Shown here: positions 35,725 to 46,920 of the stretch, in pieces
Layout of the letters: every line of letters starts with the position of its first letter
Numbering within the stretch: the stretch's first letter is position 1
Source: Saposhnikovia divaricata
Lineage: Eukaryota > Streptophyta > Magnoliopsida > Apiales > Apiaceae
Assembly (NCBI GenBank): GCA_036435485.1
Contig: CM071598.1
Coordinates: 121,088,148-121,152,147, forward strand
DNA: 64,000 nt
Reading direction: 5' to 3'
Notes under the pieces: generated by a model
What the model was told of the DNA's origin: nothing
The model's input: only the letters and a program-made list of their open reading frames with translations
The model's database searches: none
Made by a program: the position numbers and the translations under genes

Positions 35725-38700
35725 GCGTGGTTTATTGTTTTTTTTGTACTTATAAGACTATATCCATAGTCTTTTGTAATCACTTTTACGTCTAGATTAT
35801 AAATTGTGTAATGTGTTGGATTTGGAATGAACATGATATTTAATTTCGGACGCATAATATGTATGTGCAATTTTTTCAATTTTTTTTTGAAAAATTGTTG
35901 CATTAGCTAATGGAAATGTTGCTATATAAAAGCTAATGTAACAAAAAAAATGTTGCACTAGGTCAAACAATGTTGCTAATAAAAGTGGTTCAAATACTGT
36001 AGTGGGCCCAACAGTGGGTCCCATTGTGGGTCCCACCGTGGGTCCCATTGTTTTTTAAAAAAAATCTAGGTCTCTAAGGTAACATATATTAAGTTACCAG
36101 AGACCACATTTTTGTTGCTATAGCAAGCTGAGGTAACATAAAACTGCATGTTACCTTAGGGATCAAAGATGTTACCTTAGGCACGTAAGGCAACATGCTG
36201 AGAGCTATCACCAGAAAAATGTTACCTTAGCTACTTTTTTGGCCTAAGGTAACATATAATGTACCTGTTGTAACATTTTTTTGATGTTACCGTAGGCTGT
36301 TTATGGTGTAGTGAGTTTTAGAAATACTATTACACTCAGAAATCCCCCTTAGTCCTGGGAGACTACCTGATGCTGTCACTCCGCCATCCTATGCAAATAG
36401 GCTCTCCCTCTCATACCAGGATATCTCCTAGAAGAAGAGCGCCCACGATCCATCACTGACTGTCTGTAGGTTAAAGAGTAAAGCAAGGTGAGCGAAGAAA
36501 GCTCAGCAAGTAATAGTATATATATATATATATCAGCAGGTTATAAAACAGATGGTATAAAAAAAACATGAATAATAAAGCAGATATTATATTGACAATT
36601 TAAATCACAAAGCATGTATTTAAACTGTAGAATATTTTTATCGCAGGAGGACATTTTATTTAAAACTTTTGTTCAGGCGAAATTTAGACTAATGTCTCAA
36701 ACTGTAGATAGTTGGAATTATTAGACGCTTTTCTCAAAGTCTAAGTTGGTGATCAGCCACTTAGACCCGGAACCTCTGCACTATGCATTGGCTCCTAAAA
36801 TAATCAATCCGGATATATAAAGCACTTATTGACCATGGCTTTATAAAATGCTGGGCCGGCGTCACCCAGTCCTCTTACGCTAATCTGGCGACATCTTAGG
36901 CCTATTCTCAGGGTGCTGGGCCGGCGTCACGGTCCTCTTACGCAGTCATTCCAACATCTATGTGAAAATATGGAATTATCTCGTAAAATATTTTTATCTC
37001 TGCTTAATGTTAAGAACACACATATATACTCAATTATGTGTGTATCTCCCAATTAAGATAACACCTTCTCACTATATCATTATCCCTGGATCATTTATAA
37101 AATATCTCGACTGAAAAGGAAATTTTCCTGTATTTAGCAGCATGGGTTTTTGCAGTAGACAATAACAATATGATTTAAGAATCATGCTTGTATCATAATT
37201 TAATATAAGTCACTTGAATGATAACTGAGGATAGTAGCACTTGCCTGGTAGTAGCAGTAGCAGTAGTACTGGATGAAATAAAAGGAAACCTAGTGTAACC
37301 GATCACCTGATGTCTCCCTACTATGAAACCCTAAAACATAAAATTAATGCCACATTAGTCGTCTAATTAGTTGCATTAACTAATATAGCTGACGACTGCA
37401 TCCCTAAAATCTACCCTTTTGTTACTCATTATTGATATTATAATAATAAAGAAGTGATAAGCAATTAATTACCACTTAGACTAAACACATAAACACATAA
37501 TTTAATTAAAGGAAAAGAAAACTACATTTTATTATACCAATCATACATTCTAGCAGTTAACACATAATTGAATTCAATGTCTTTTGATAAAATATTTTAG
37601 CACATAAATAATAATAATAAATAAAGAAATTTACTAATCATATCTAATTAAATTTAATTAGATATTTTTATCTCAAAGATAAACCATTTCAAATCCTTTT
37701 TAAATAAATGAAATTAATTTAAAATCAATCAACATAATTATCCAATTAATAACTAAATTAATTGAGCACTTATCTCAATTAATTATAAATTAAAGCTAAT
37801 TATATTAAATAAGACTTAAAATTTAAATTTTAAAATAAATAAATAAAATAATTAGCTAATTAAGTAAATAAGGTAAACAAACAAATAAAGTAAATGTTAA
37901 TAAATAAAATAAATAACCACATAACAGTAGAGTAAAAAGAAAAGGAAATGTAAAATATGCAAGTCCATGCCATAATTCACATCACTAATTAGATTATCAA
38001 TGAGTTAATAACACAGCAGGAAAATAAAATGATCAAACATAATGTAGGTCTCATGTATTTAAAAAGAGTATAACACAGAGTATAACAGCAACATATATGA
38101 TTCCTTAGAACTAGCATATAGACCTTGCATGATTTAACAAGTAGATTATCATAGTCAGAACTTAACACATGAGTATTTAATCTCTCAAAGCCTGGTATAG
38201 TGGTATCCCAACAATTTAGGTAATCAAACCAGCTCAAGATTATACCTTTATGACATCTAATATGACATACATGCATGAGGATAATTTACACAACAAACAC
38301 ATGCAGACCAGGCTCTCGGCTTCACCGAGTGTTCCCAGCCCTGCCTTGCATTCAACTATACTCCCACATATCCTGCAGCGACAAACAGACCAGAAAATGA
38401 AGGTCATGCAAACAACCGAAACACCCATCTTCTCCGTACTACTCCCCAGCCACGACTCAAACATGACCTAATGTAACTCACAACACAAATTCCATTCTGA
38501 ATTAATTACAACTTAACGTGACAATAAAGAGTCTGGCAAATGACCACAAAGCCTAACAAATTCAAACAGCCCAAAACAAACTCACCAAAAATCTAGTTGA
38601 AGCCTACTATGGACTCACATCAACACCGAAAGTATTCTAGCACCATCAGTGAACTCACAGAAAAATAACTTTGGTGAACAAATCACCAAAATCTCCAACA

Positions 38701-40094
38701 AACCAATACCATAATGCAAACACAACACTGCTGTGAACAACTCTAAGACAGTCCAAAAATCCGGCTAAAACAAGAGATTCTCCAGCGAACCACAAGACTC
38801 GGTTTTTACAACTTAAACACATAAATTTCGGGAGAAAAAAAAAAGAAGCAAAGTACACACACCCCATAGCTGCCCAGGACAATCTAATAACAACCTTTTA
38901 TGTCAACAAACAATCATATAAATCATTGAAACAACCAAAATTCATATAAAATTTAATATGAACTTGATTGCATATAAAGACTATTGTAATAGTATCAAAT
39001 TCCGGATTAAATACTCAAAAATTGAATTTGGATGAATTTGAGGGTTACCAATTTTATTGAATTCTGGGGTTGTGCAGAGTGCTAATGAGGCTTGGTTATG
39101 ACTATCTTGCTCCTAAACAGTGTGGAGGTGGCTGTACTAGTGTGTGTGTGTGTTTTGGAGTGGTGGTGATGAGTGTTGAAGGAAGCAGGGATGACGGTCT
39201 GGGCTTCAAAACCAGCGTGGAGATGACTGCAAGTGTGGTGGTGTGCGGGTGTGTGACAGGATGGCGGTGGTTGTGTGTGAAGAAGAAGAGAAAAGAGAGA
39301 TTAGGAGGGAGGCGAGAGATATTGATAGAAAGAAAAGAGAGAGAGAAATGAAAGAACAGGGTAAAGGAAGATGAGCAGGGGAAATTATTGAGGTGTTCAG
39401 ATAGAGAACACTAATTTCAAGACACCGCCTCAACTTGAAAAAATCTATTGTAAGCCGGGAATATCGATCTTAGAATTATTTAAGCAGGTAAAATTGAAAT
39501 TAAAAATTTTCGCAATAATTAATAAATTCATTTATAAAATTTTAAATAATCTAAACTAATAAAAATGCCGAAATATAAAATTTTCGGGCATTTTTGTAAA
39601 TTTAATAAAATAAAAACTTGACACACAAATAACATGTAAATTAGAACTCTAAAATTTCATAATAATCCAAGTGCGATAATACCGATAAATGATCAAATTT
39701 AAATATATCAGAATATTTAAGGATATAGTATACAATTCCTCCCATATTAATATTGGTTAACAATCTCTCAAATAATGATTTTAACTCTTACAATATAACC
39801 CACATTTTTCTTTATAAACCCAAAAATAATTTAATAAAATAATTTCTATTCAACACAATGTTCTAAAAAATAATTTAACACTGTAAAATAATTTATCACA
39901 TAATTCCAACTAACCAAATTCAAACAACCAATTCAAATAATCACGTAATCTATCAAACAATCCACATAACTCAGGTAATAATTCAGATAATCCACATAAT
40001 TGGTAAATCAGATAATACATAAAACTGGAACAAGATAAAATTTAAATAATATCCATCTGGTAATTCACATAGAATAAAATCCCCGATCGTTACA

Positions 40095-40106
40095 TCCTCC
40101 CCCCTT
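40095..40106 (-). other. Polypurine tract of element B
   Basis: The minus strand reads AAGGGGGGAGGA directly before the LTR start TGTAACGATCG, the expected primer for plus-strand DNA synthesis. Confidence 0.9.
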
Positions 40107-40132
40107 AAAAGGATTCTATCCTCAGAATCAGT

Positions 40133-43100
40133 TTACCTAAATAAATGAGGATATTTTTCTAGCATATCGCTTTCAAGCTCCCATGTTGACTCTTCAACCT
40201 TAGGGTTCCTCCATAGAACTTTAACTAGAAACACAGTCTTGTTCCTAAGCACCTTCTCTTTCCTATCGAGTATCTCGACAGGCTGCTCTACATAGGATAG
40301 ATCGGGTTGGATTTCAATAGGTTCATGCTCGATGACGTGCTTAGCGTCAGGATTGTACCTCTTTAGCATGGAGACATGGAATACATTATGAATATGTTGC
40401 ATATGAGGTGGCAAGGCTAGTTCATACGCGACCTTTCCCACACGCTTCAAAATTTCATAGGGTCCCACAAATCTTGGGCTAAGCTTTCCTTTGTTACCAA
40501 ATCTTGTTAATCCCTTCCACGGAGATATCTTTAGTAATACAGGTTCTCTAACCTCATAGTCCATATCCTTCCTGGTTGAGTCTACATACTTCCTTTGTCT
40601 ATTTTGAGCTGCAATTAACCTGGTTCGAATGAGTTCCACAGATTCCTTAGTCTTCTGCACCAATTCTGGACCCAATATCTTACGCTCTCCAACTTCTTCC
40701 CAGCATACGAGTGATCGACACTTTCTTCCATACAGAGATTCATAAGGTGGCATTCCTATACTTGCATGATAATTGTTGTTATATGAAAATTCTACTAATG
40801 GCAAATGGTCATCCCAACAACCTTCAAAATCTAATGCACATACTCTGAGCATATCTTCAACTGTCTGGATAGTCCTTTCACTTTGACCATCGGTTTGAGG
40901 ATGATACGCCATACTCATATTCAACTTAGTACCTAAACTTTCTTGGAATTGTCTCCAAAATCTAGAGTTAAAGCGAGGATCTCTATCTGAAACAATCGAC
41001 ACAGGTACTCCATGACGTGCCACAATTTCTTTTAGGTATAGCTGAACTAATCTTTCCAGTGTAAACCTTTCGTTGATAGGAAGAAAATGTGCGGTCTTGG
41101 TTAATCTATCGATAATCACCCAAATTGCATCATGATTAGACTTGGTCCGCGGTAAACCCACAATGAAATCCATGGTTATATGTTCCCACTTCCATTCTGG
41201 AATTTCCAAGGGTTGTAATAACCCACTTGGTCTTTGGTGCTCTGCTTTGACTCGTTGACAAGTATAACATTTACTAACCCACTCTGCAATTTCCCTCTTC
41301 ATGTCTGGCCACCAAAACTTTTCCTTTAAATCTTGATACATTTTCGTACTCCCGGGGTGAATTGAATACCTTGAATTGTGAGCACTACTCAAAATCTCAC
41401 TCTTTAACTCTGTGACATTGGGAATCCAGATCCTCGAGGAGAATCTTAGAATCCCTTTGTCATCCTTTTGGCTACTTAATTCTTCTCCGGTCAAATCGTT
41501 CACATTCTGATTCATTACTTCATCCTGACACCTTTTGATTTTCTCTAACAGCTCGGGTTGAAATGTCATGGTATAAGGCATCTCGTTTGCGGAACTAGGC
41601 ACTCGTATCTCAATTTCTAGCTTCTCAATTTCCTCGAACATTTCTTTGGGCATTGTAAGTATATTCAATTTCTCTTTCCTACTTAGTGCATCTGCTACCA
41701 CGTTGGCCTTTCCTGGGTGATAATTGATAGTACAATCGTAGTCCTTGATTAGCTCCAACCATCTTCGTTGTCTCATGTTTAGCTCATTTTGGGTGAAAAT
41801 GTATTTTAGGGTCTTATGATCAGTGTAGATTTCACACTTTTCTCCATATAAGTAATGTCTCCAAATCTTTAGTGCGAAAACTATAGCTGCTAATTCTAGG
41901 TCATGCGTGGGGTATTTCTGCTCATGGGGTTTCAACTGTCGAGAGGCGTAAGCAATTACCCGGTCATGTTGCATCAAAACACATCCCAATCCCTTTTGAG
42001 AGGCATCACTGTAGATTACAAAATTTCCTTGTTCATCTGGTAGTGCCAATACTGGAGCAGTTACTAATCTTTGTTTCAATTCCTGGAAGCTTTCTTCACA
42101 CTTATCATTCCATACAAATTTTTCATTCTTCCTCGTGAGTTTTGTCAACGGGGTAGCTATCCTTGAAAAATCCTGAACAAATCTTCGGTAGTATCCTGCC
42201 AACCCTAAGAAACTTCTAACTTCAGTGGGTGTCTTTGGTCTATCCCAACTTAACACTGACTCAATCTTAGCTGGATCTACCTTGATTCCTTCGTTGCTAA
42301 CCACGTGCCCTAAAAATTGAACCTCGCGTGACCAGAATTCACATTTGGAAAACTTTGCATACAACTTTTCTTTCCTTAAGATTTCCAAAGCAATCCTCAA
42401 ATGATCTGCATGTTCCTCTTTCGTCTTGGAATATATCAGGATATCATCTATGAACACGATAACAAATTTATCCAAATATCTCTTGAAAACCTTGTTCATC
42501 AAATCCATGAATGCTGCTGGTGCATTGGTTAACCCAAATGCCATAACTAAGAACTCGTAATGTCCATATCTGGTTCTGAAAGCTGTTTTAGGTATGTCTT
42601 CCGTCTTTCTCTTAAGTTGATGGTATCCCGATCGTAAATCTATTTTAGAAAAGTATTCGGCTCCCTTTAACTAGTCAAACAAGTCATCTATTCTAGGTAA
42701 CAGGTACCTATTCTTGATAGTCAACTTGTTCAACTCCCGATAATCAATGCACAATCTCATGCTACCATCCTTTTTCTTCACAAATAAGACTGGTGCACCC
42801 CACGGAGACACACTAGGTCTGATTACCTTTTTGTCAAGAAGATCTTGTAATTGGGTTGCCAATTCCTTCATCTCCACTGGTGCCATTCTATATGGGGCTT
42901 TTGACACAGGCTCAGCTCCAGGTGCTAAATCGATAGCAAATTCAATTTCTCTATCAGGTGGTAGTCCGGGAAGTTCTTCAGGGAAGACATCTGGAAATTC
43001 ATTTACCACTGGGATTTCTTCCACCTTGGGAATTTCTTTTTGAACATCTATTACATGAGCGAGATAAGCTTCACAACCTTGTCGCAATAGCCTTTTTGCT

Positions 43101-43981
43101 TGAACCATAGTCAGGAATTTCTTGATTTGCTTTTGCCCTTGAAAGACAACTTGCTTACCCTCAAAAGAACCTACGGTCACCCTTTTGTTTCTGCAGTCTA
43201 TGTGTGCACTATGACTAGTTAACCAGTCCATTCCTAAGATCACATCAAATTCTCCCAACTTGAAAGGTATCAAGTTAGCATAGAATTTATTCCCTAAAAT
43301 CTCAACTTCACAATGAGGACACACCTGATTAACAGGAATCTTATGCTGATTAGCTAATTCTATAATTAAAGCTTCACTTAGCAATTCAATCTTGCAGTTG
43401 AGTTTATGCACAAATTCTTCTGACACAAAAGATTTGGTAGCTCCAGAATCAATCAGGACTTTAGCATTTACTGAATTAATAGGGAGCGTACCTGCAACGA
43501 CATCCACATCCTGAACAGCATCATTCATATTCATGTTAAAGGTTCTAGCTCTCGGTTGCCCTGTAGCTGTCATCACATTATTAGTCAAGTTAGTCCGACA
43601 ATCCTTAGCAGCATGTCCTGGTCTTCCACATCTATTACATACCATCTTGTTCACACACTCATTAGCGAAATGTCCTTTCTGGTTGCATTTATAGCACGTC
43701 ACATTCATCTTACACACTCCATGATGTCTTTTACCACATGTCTTGCACTCAGGTACTGGTGGTAGGGGTGGTCTTTGTACACCCTGCTGAAAATTACCCC
43801 CTGGGCGATTAGCTCGATTCTGATTCCTGTTATCTCGTCTTCTAAAATTAACATTCCGGTTCGACTGCACCCCAGAGGGTCTATTAAAGCGGTTTTGGAA
43901 ATTTCCTGGTCCCTGGCCTTTTACTGATGGCTCAGCCTTTCTTTTCTTATCATCTTTCTCCTTATCTTTCTTACTGATCAC
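40133..43981 (-). pseudogene. Element B polyprotein: zinc knuckles, protease, RT, RNase H, integrase, chromodomain
   Basis: One minus-strand frame, 43981 to 40133, broken only by TAG at 42671-42673, where CAG (Gln) is expected in FDQLKGA. Counted from M at 43981: basic region; three Cys motifs at 79-90, 96-109 (CYKCNQKGHFANEC) and 115-128; protease DSG at 178-180; RT start (SPWGAPVLFVKKKDGSMR). After the stop: MAFGLTNAPAAF, the catalytic FIDD at 42454-42443, RNase H (IYSDASQKGLG), integrase zinc motif (HPGSTKMY ... CYTC) and D,D,E motifs (DFIVGLP, SDRDPRF, GQSER). It ends with a chromodomain-like segment (VEQPVEILDRKEK ... YPHLF) that would guide integration to marked chromatin. Nearly intact otherwise. 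Confidence 0.95.
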
Positions 43982-44690
43982 TTTCCCCTTCTATAATCAT
44001 AGCTTTCTGAACAACTCCAACATAAGTAGCCAACTCGAACACTGCTACTCGAGAACGAATCCAGGGTTTTAACCCTTGCTGAAATCTCTTGGCCCTTTTT
44101 TCATCTGTATTCACATATTCTGCCACAAACCTAGCCAGCTCGGAGAATTTCCTCTCATATTCAGACACAGTCATATTCCCTTGTTTCAATTCGAAGAATT
44201 TCAGCTTCATTTGATTTTGCACATACCTTGGACAATACTTATCCAGAAACAGTTCAGTAAATCTATCCCATGGTACCACCTCTTGTCCTTCCAAAGCTTT
44301 GGTGGATTCCCACCAGTAGTTTGCCTCATTTTTCAGAAAGTAACTCGCATACTCAGTCTTCTAGTCATTTCCTACCTGGGTCAGAACAAAAGCTTTTTCT
44401 ATCTCCTTTAACCAGGTTTGGGCTTCCACTGGATCAGATGACCCTGAGAATTCTGGTGGTTTAACTGCCTGAAATGATTTAAAAGTTACTACCACTGGCA
44501 ATTGAGGTGGCTGTTGTTGTTGCTGCTGTTGTTGCTGCATCTGTTGCTGTAATTGTTGCTGCTGTTGAGCAATATTAGCATTCTGTTGTCGTAGTAAATC
44601 CAATATCTGAGCCATAGCAGGGTCGACCTGTCCACCTTGGTCGTTACCCCTTCCACTAGTTTGTCCGGTTTTAGCTTTCTTTGGTGGCAT
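43971..44690 (-). pseudogene. Element B gag, capsid part
   Basis: Starts MPPKKAKTGQTSGRG at 44690 and has a Gln-rich stretch coded by CAG/CAA repeats. Then comes a retrotransposon gag core (PPEFSGSSDPVEAQTWL, EANYWWES, WDRFTELFLDKYCP, YERKFSELARF). A TAG at 44361-44363 replaces an expected Gln (GND-Q-KTEY); the frame continues to 43971. A one-base shift near 43980 then separates capsid from the zinc-knuckle/pol frame (GESDQ-stop against the overlapping ISKKDKEK). Confidence 0.93.
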
Positions 44691-45222
44691 GATTCTGAGG
44701 ATTCACAAACAACCTATTTAGGAACGAGTTTAGAACATTTTCAAAGCGACACATGCAACTAGATAATATATTAAAGTTTGCGTGCAAATTGATTCTTTTA
44801 TGATGTGTACCGGTACAACTAAAATCATATATGGAAAGATATGTAATTTTGAAAGATTTAAGATATTATCCCTGACAAGTTGTTTGTCAACCCATACGAA
44901 CCCTAGCACCAACCGAAGAACTTATAATATGATGTAAAACATCCTTAGCAATATAACATGTACCAATGGTATAACAGGAATATTTATCTACAAAACAGCA
45001 ATGGTAAGAATAAAATAATGAACATCTACTATCATAGATAAACAAAGTATGGTGTACCACAAGTGTACATTATCGGTTGGATCAAACCTAAATAGACTTA
45101 TATACATAATAAAACCTGATAATAGATGGGGAATGATACAATACAAGAAACAAAATCCCATTTATCTGGACCTACTCTATGGCCCCCGGAAACTAATCAT
45201 AACTACTGACAACAATCTCACA
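44691..45222 (-). other. Element B leader between the extra ORF and gag
   Basis: Noncoding on the minus strand between the extra-ORF stop (45223-45225) and the gag ATG. No other feature seen. Confidence 0.55.
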
Positions 45223-45374
45223 CTACTGAGTCCACCTACGACCCCTTCGAGGAGGCGGTATAAAGGTGCCGGGTTGAGCATCCTCTAAGAGCTGCCTAAG
45301 CTCTAAGGTCTGCCCCAACAAATAGTCTCGCTCACCAACCACCCGTCTATACTCGTGGTACAGAACTGGAGGGG
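45223..45374 (-). pseudogene. 3' part of the element B extra ORF (split by copia)
   Basis: Minus-strand continuation of the ORF that starts at 54256. It encodes a charged, Leu-rich C-terminus (VVGERDYLLGQTLELRQLLE) and ends with an arginine-rich tail and TAG at 45223-45225. With the copia element and one GTCCC copy removed, the two parts keep the same frame (322 + 152 = 474 bases). Confidence 0.7.
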
Positions 45375-45379
45375 GTCCC

Positions 45380-46907
45380 TGTTAGTGTAGGTGCCCTAGA
45401 GGCAATACATTGGTTCTTTTAAATAAACCTTATGTCATTTGATTATTAAATAAATGTATTTATTATGACTCGAATTACTGCGATATTTGTTAGCATAATA
45501 AATGTCCTTAGAATAATGATACACATTATATAGTTTAAGTTTACAACTTGAATTTGAGATTATATAATATCATATTCTTAAAGGTCCCTAGTCGAGTATT
45601 ATTATACAGGACAATAATAATACATAAATAGACTAGTATGTTTTTGACTGATAACCACATCTCATTGGTTACAAGTATGGAGATACTAAAGTCAATACAT
45701 AGGTACATGTAGGGTACATGGTACTGGACAGACCCACCGTGAGATTCTTCATGTTAATTAAGTCATAAGAAAGACTCACAGTGATAATGGTGTAATGATC
45801 CTTTGACTTGAGATCATTATATTTCTATACGAGGATAATATACTTTGACTACATTAAAAGTTACCTTTGACCGGGTAATGATAAAAGTGGACATCGGGTA
45901 TATTGTGAATCGTATGAGAAATATGAATGATAGATAAAGGATTTAACCCTCCTATTATTAGGAGAGATATTATTGGCCTCTTGATTGAGTGAGACTATAA
46001 AATGCATGGCCGTGCTCAAATAATGATTTGTTATTAATAGTCTACTCATGGATCAAGTAAACCCGGATTAAATTATGAAGAGGATGACAATAAACATGCC
46101 TCGAGTTTAATCTATAATATTTGGTTAAAGGGATTATATTACACGGGAACATTAATCACAAAAGGTTTATCGAATCACGATTTAATTATTATTTAAATGG
46201 GTAGCAATGATGTATTACTAGATACCGCTCATTGTTTATAATTTTATTGGAGAATAAAATTATTGCCAAAATAAATAATAACCTACAGGGTCACACACAT
46301 AGAACATTTTAAAGGAAGAATTAGTTTAAATTATGAATTTAAATTAATTAATGATAAGTTTTATTTTATTATATTAATTAAGTGTGACTTAATTAAGCTA
46401 TAATAAAATACAAAGATATATGAGATATGATTTTAATAATTAAGTTTGACTTAATTATTTATTTGAATAATAGAATTAGATTTTATTATTTAATTAAATC
46501 ATATTTGGGCTAGGTTTTTGGCAAGGGTTCTTGGCTTTACACTATCCTATATATAAAGATATGGGGTAAAGGATTTAATAAAAAAAACGTGAAAAATTCA
46601 GTAGAGCCGCATCCCAAAACCAAAACCCTAAAAACTAGATCTTATAATTTCATTGGAGGCTAGTACCTCCCTTCCGAACAAGAATCGTTCTTGGAGTGTT
46701 CGTGTGGATACCGTAGAGGAGGCTTCGAAGAGGAGCACTCAACAATCGTGAAAAGCTAGGATCTCTAATTGACATCCATAATCGTAAAGCTTCAAAAGGT
46801 ATTTTTCTTACTACCATGATTATTCTAGCATTAAACATAGATCCCGGGCTTGGAATTCGATTTAATTTTACTGTTTCCGTTGCGTTTTTGATGCTCGAAT
46901 TCCAACA
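45380..46907 (+). repeat. 5' LTR of the copia element (1528 bp)
   Basis: Runs TGTTAGTGTAGGTGCCC to CTCGAATTCCAACA. Paired with 52407-53934. The U5 end carries AACCCTAAAAAC and GGAACATTAATCAC-type plant LTR sequence but no certain TATA box was chosen. Confidence 0.96.
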
Positions 46908-46908
46908 A

Positions 46909-46920
46909 TGGCATCAGAGC
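46909..46920 (+). other. Primer-binding site of the copia element
   Basis: TGGCATCAGAGC, one base after the LTR end. It differs from the usual TGGTATCAGAGC by one base and would still pair with initiator Met tRNA with one mismatch. Confidence 0.85.

Larger units (their letters stand above)
33336..36313 (+). mobile_element. Nonautonomous CACTA element carrying host gene fragments
   Basis: Starts CACTACGCCATATATGGGC and ends, in reverse complement, CACTACACCATAAACAGCC. It is flanked by AGT at 33333-33335 and 36314-36316. The uninterrupted LTR copy (near 54650) reads straight through this point, confirming the insertion. Subterminal regions are packed with ATGTTACCTTAG: direct at 33389, 33439, 33508, 36148, 36169 and 36219, inverted at 36074 and 36244. 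These repeats are the usual transposase-binding layout. There is no transposase. The interior carries pieces of three host genes, all on the plus strand. Confidence 0.93.
33142..40094 (-). repeat. 3' LTR of element B, interrupted by a CACTA element
   Basis: Plus-strand ends are TGTGACAGCCCGG and CGATCGTTACA. Without the CACTA insertion and its AGT duplication it is about 3972 bp. It contains the GGTGAGCGAAGAAAGCTC motif at about 36480-36514. Short ORFs in it (for example 39070-39351) recur in the other LTR and look like chance frames. Confidence 0.93.

Noticed and set aside
39070..39351. Val/Cys-rich ORF in the element B LTR, repeated at 57415-57696
   Set aside because: It repeats because the LTRs are copies. 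Composition is GT-repeat driven, and no domain is visible.
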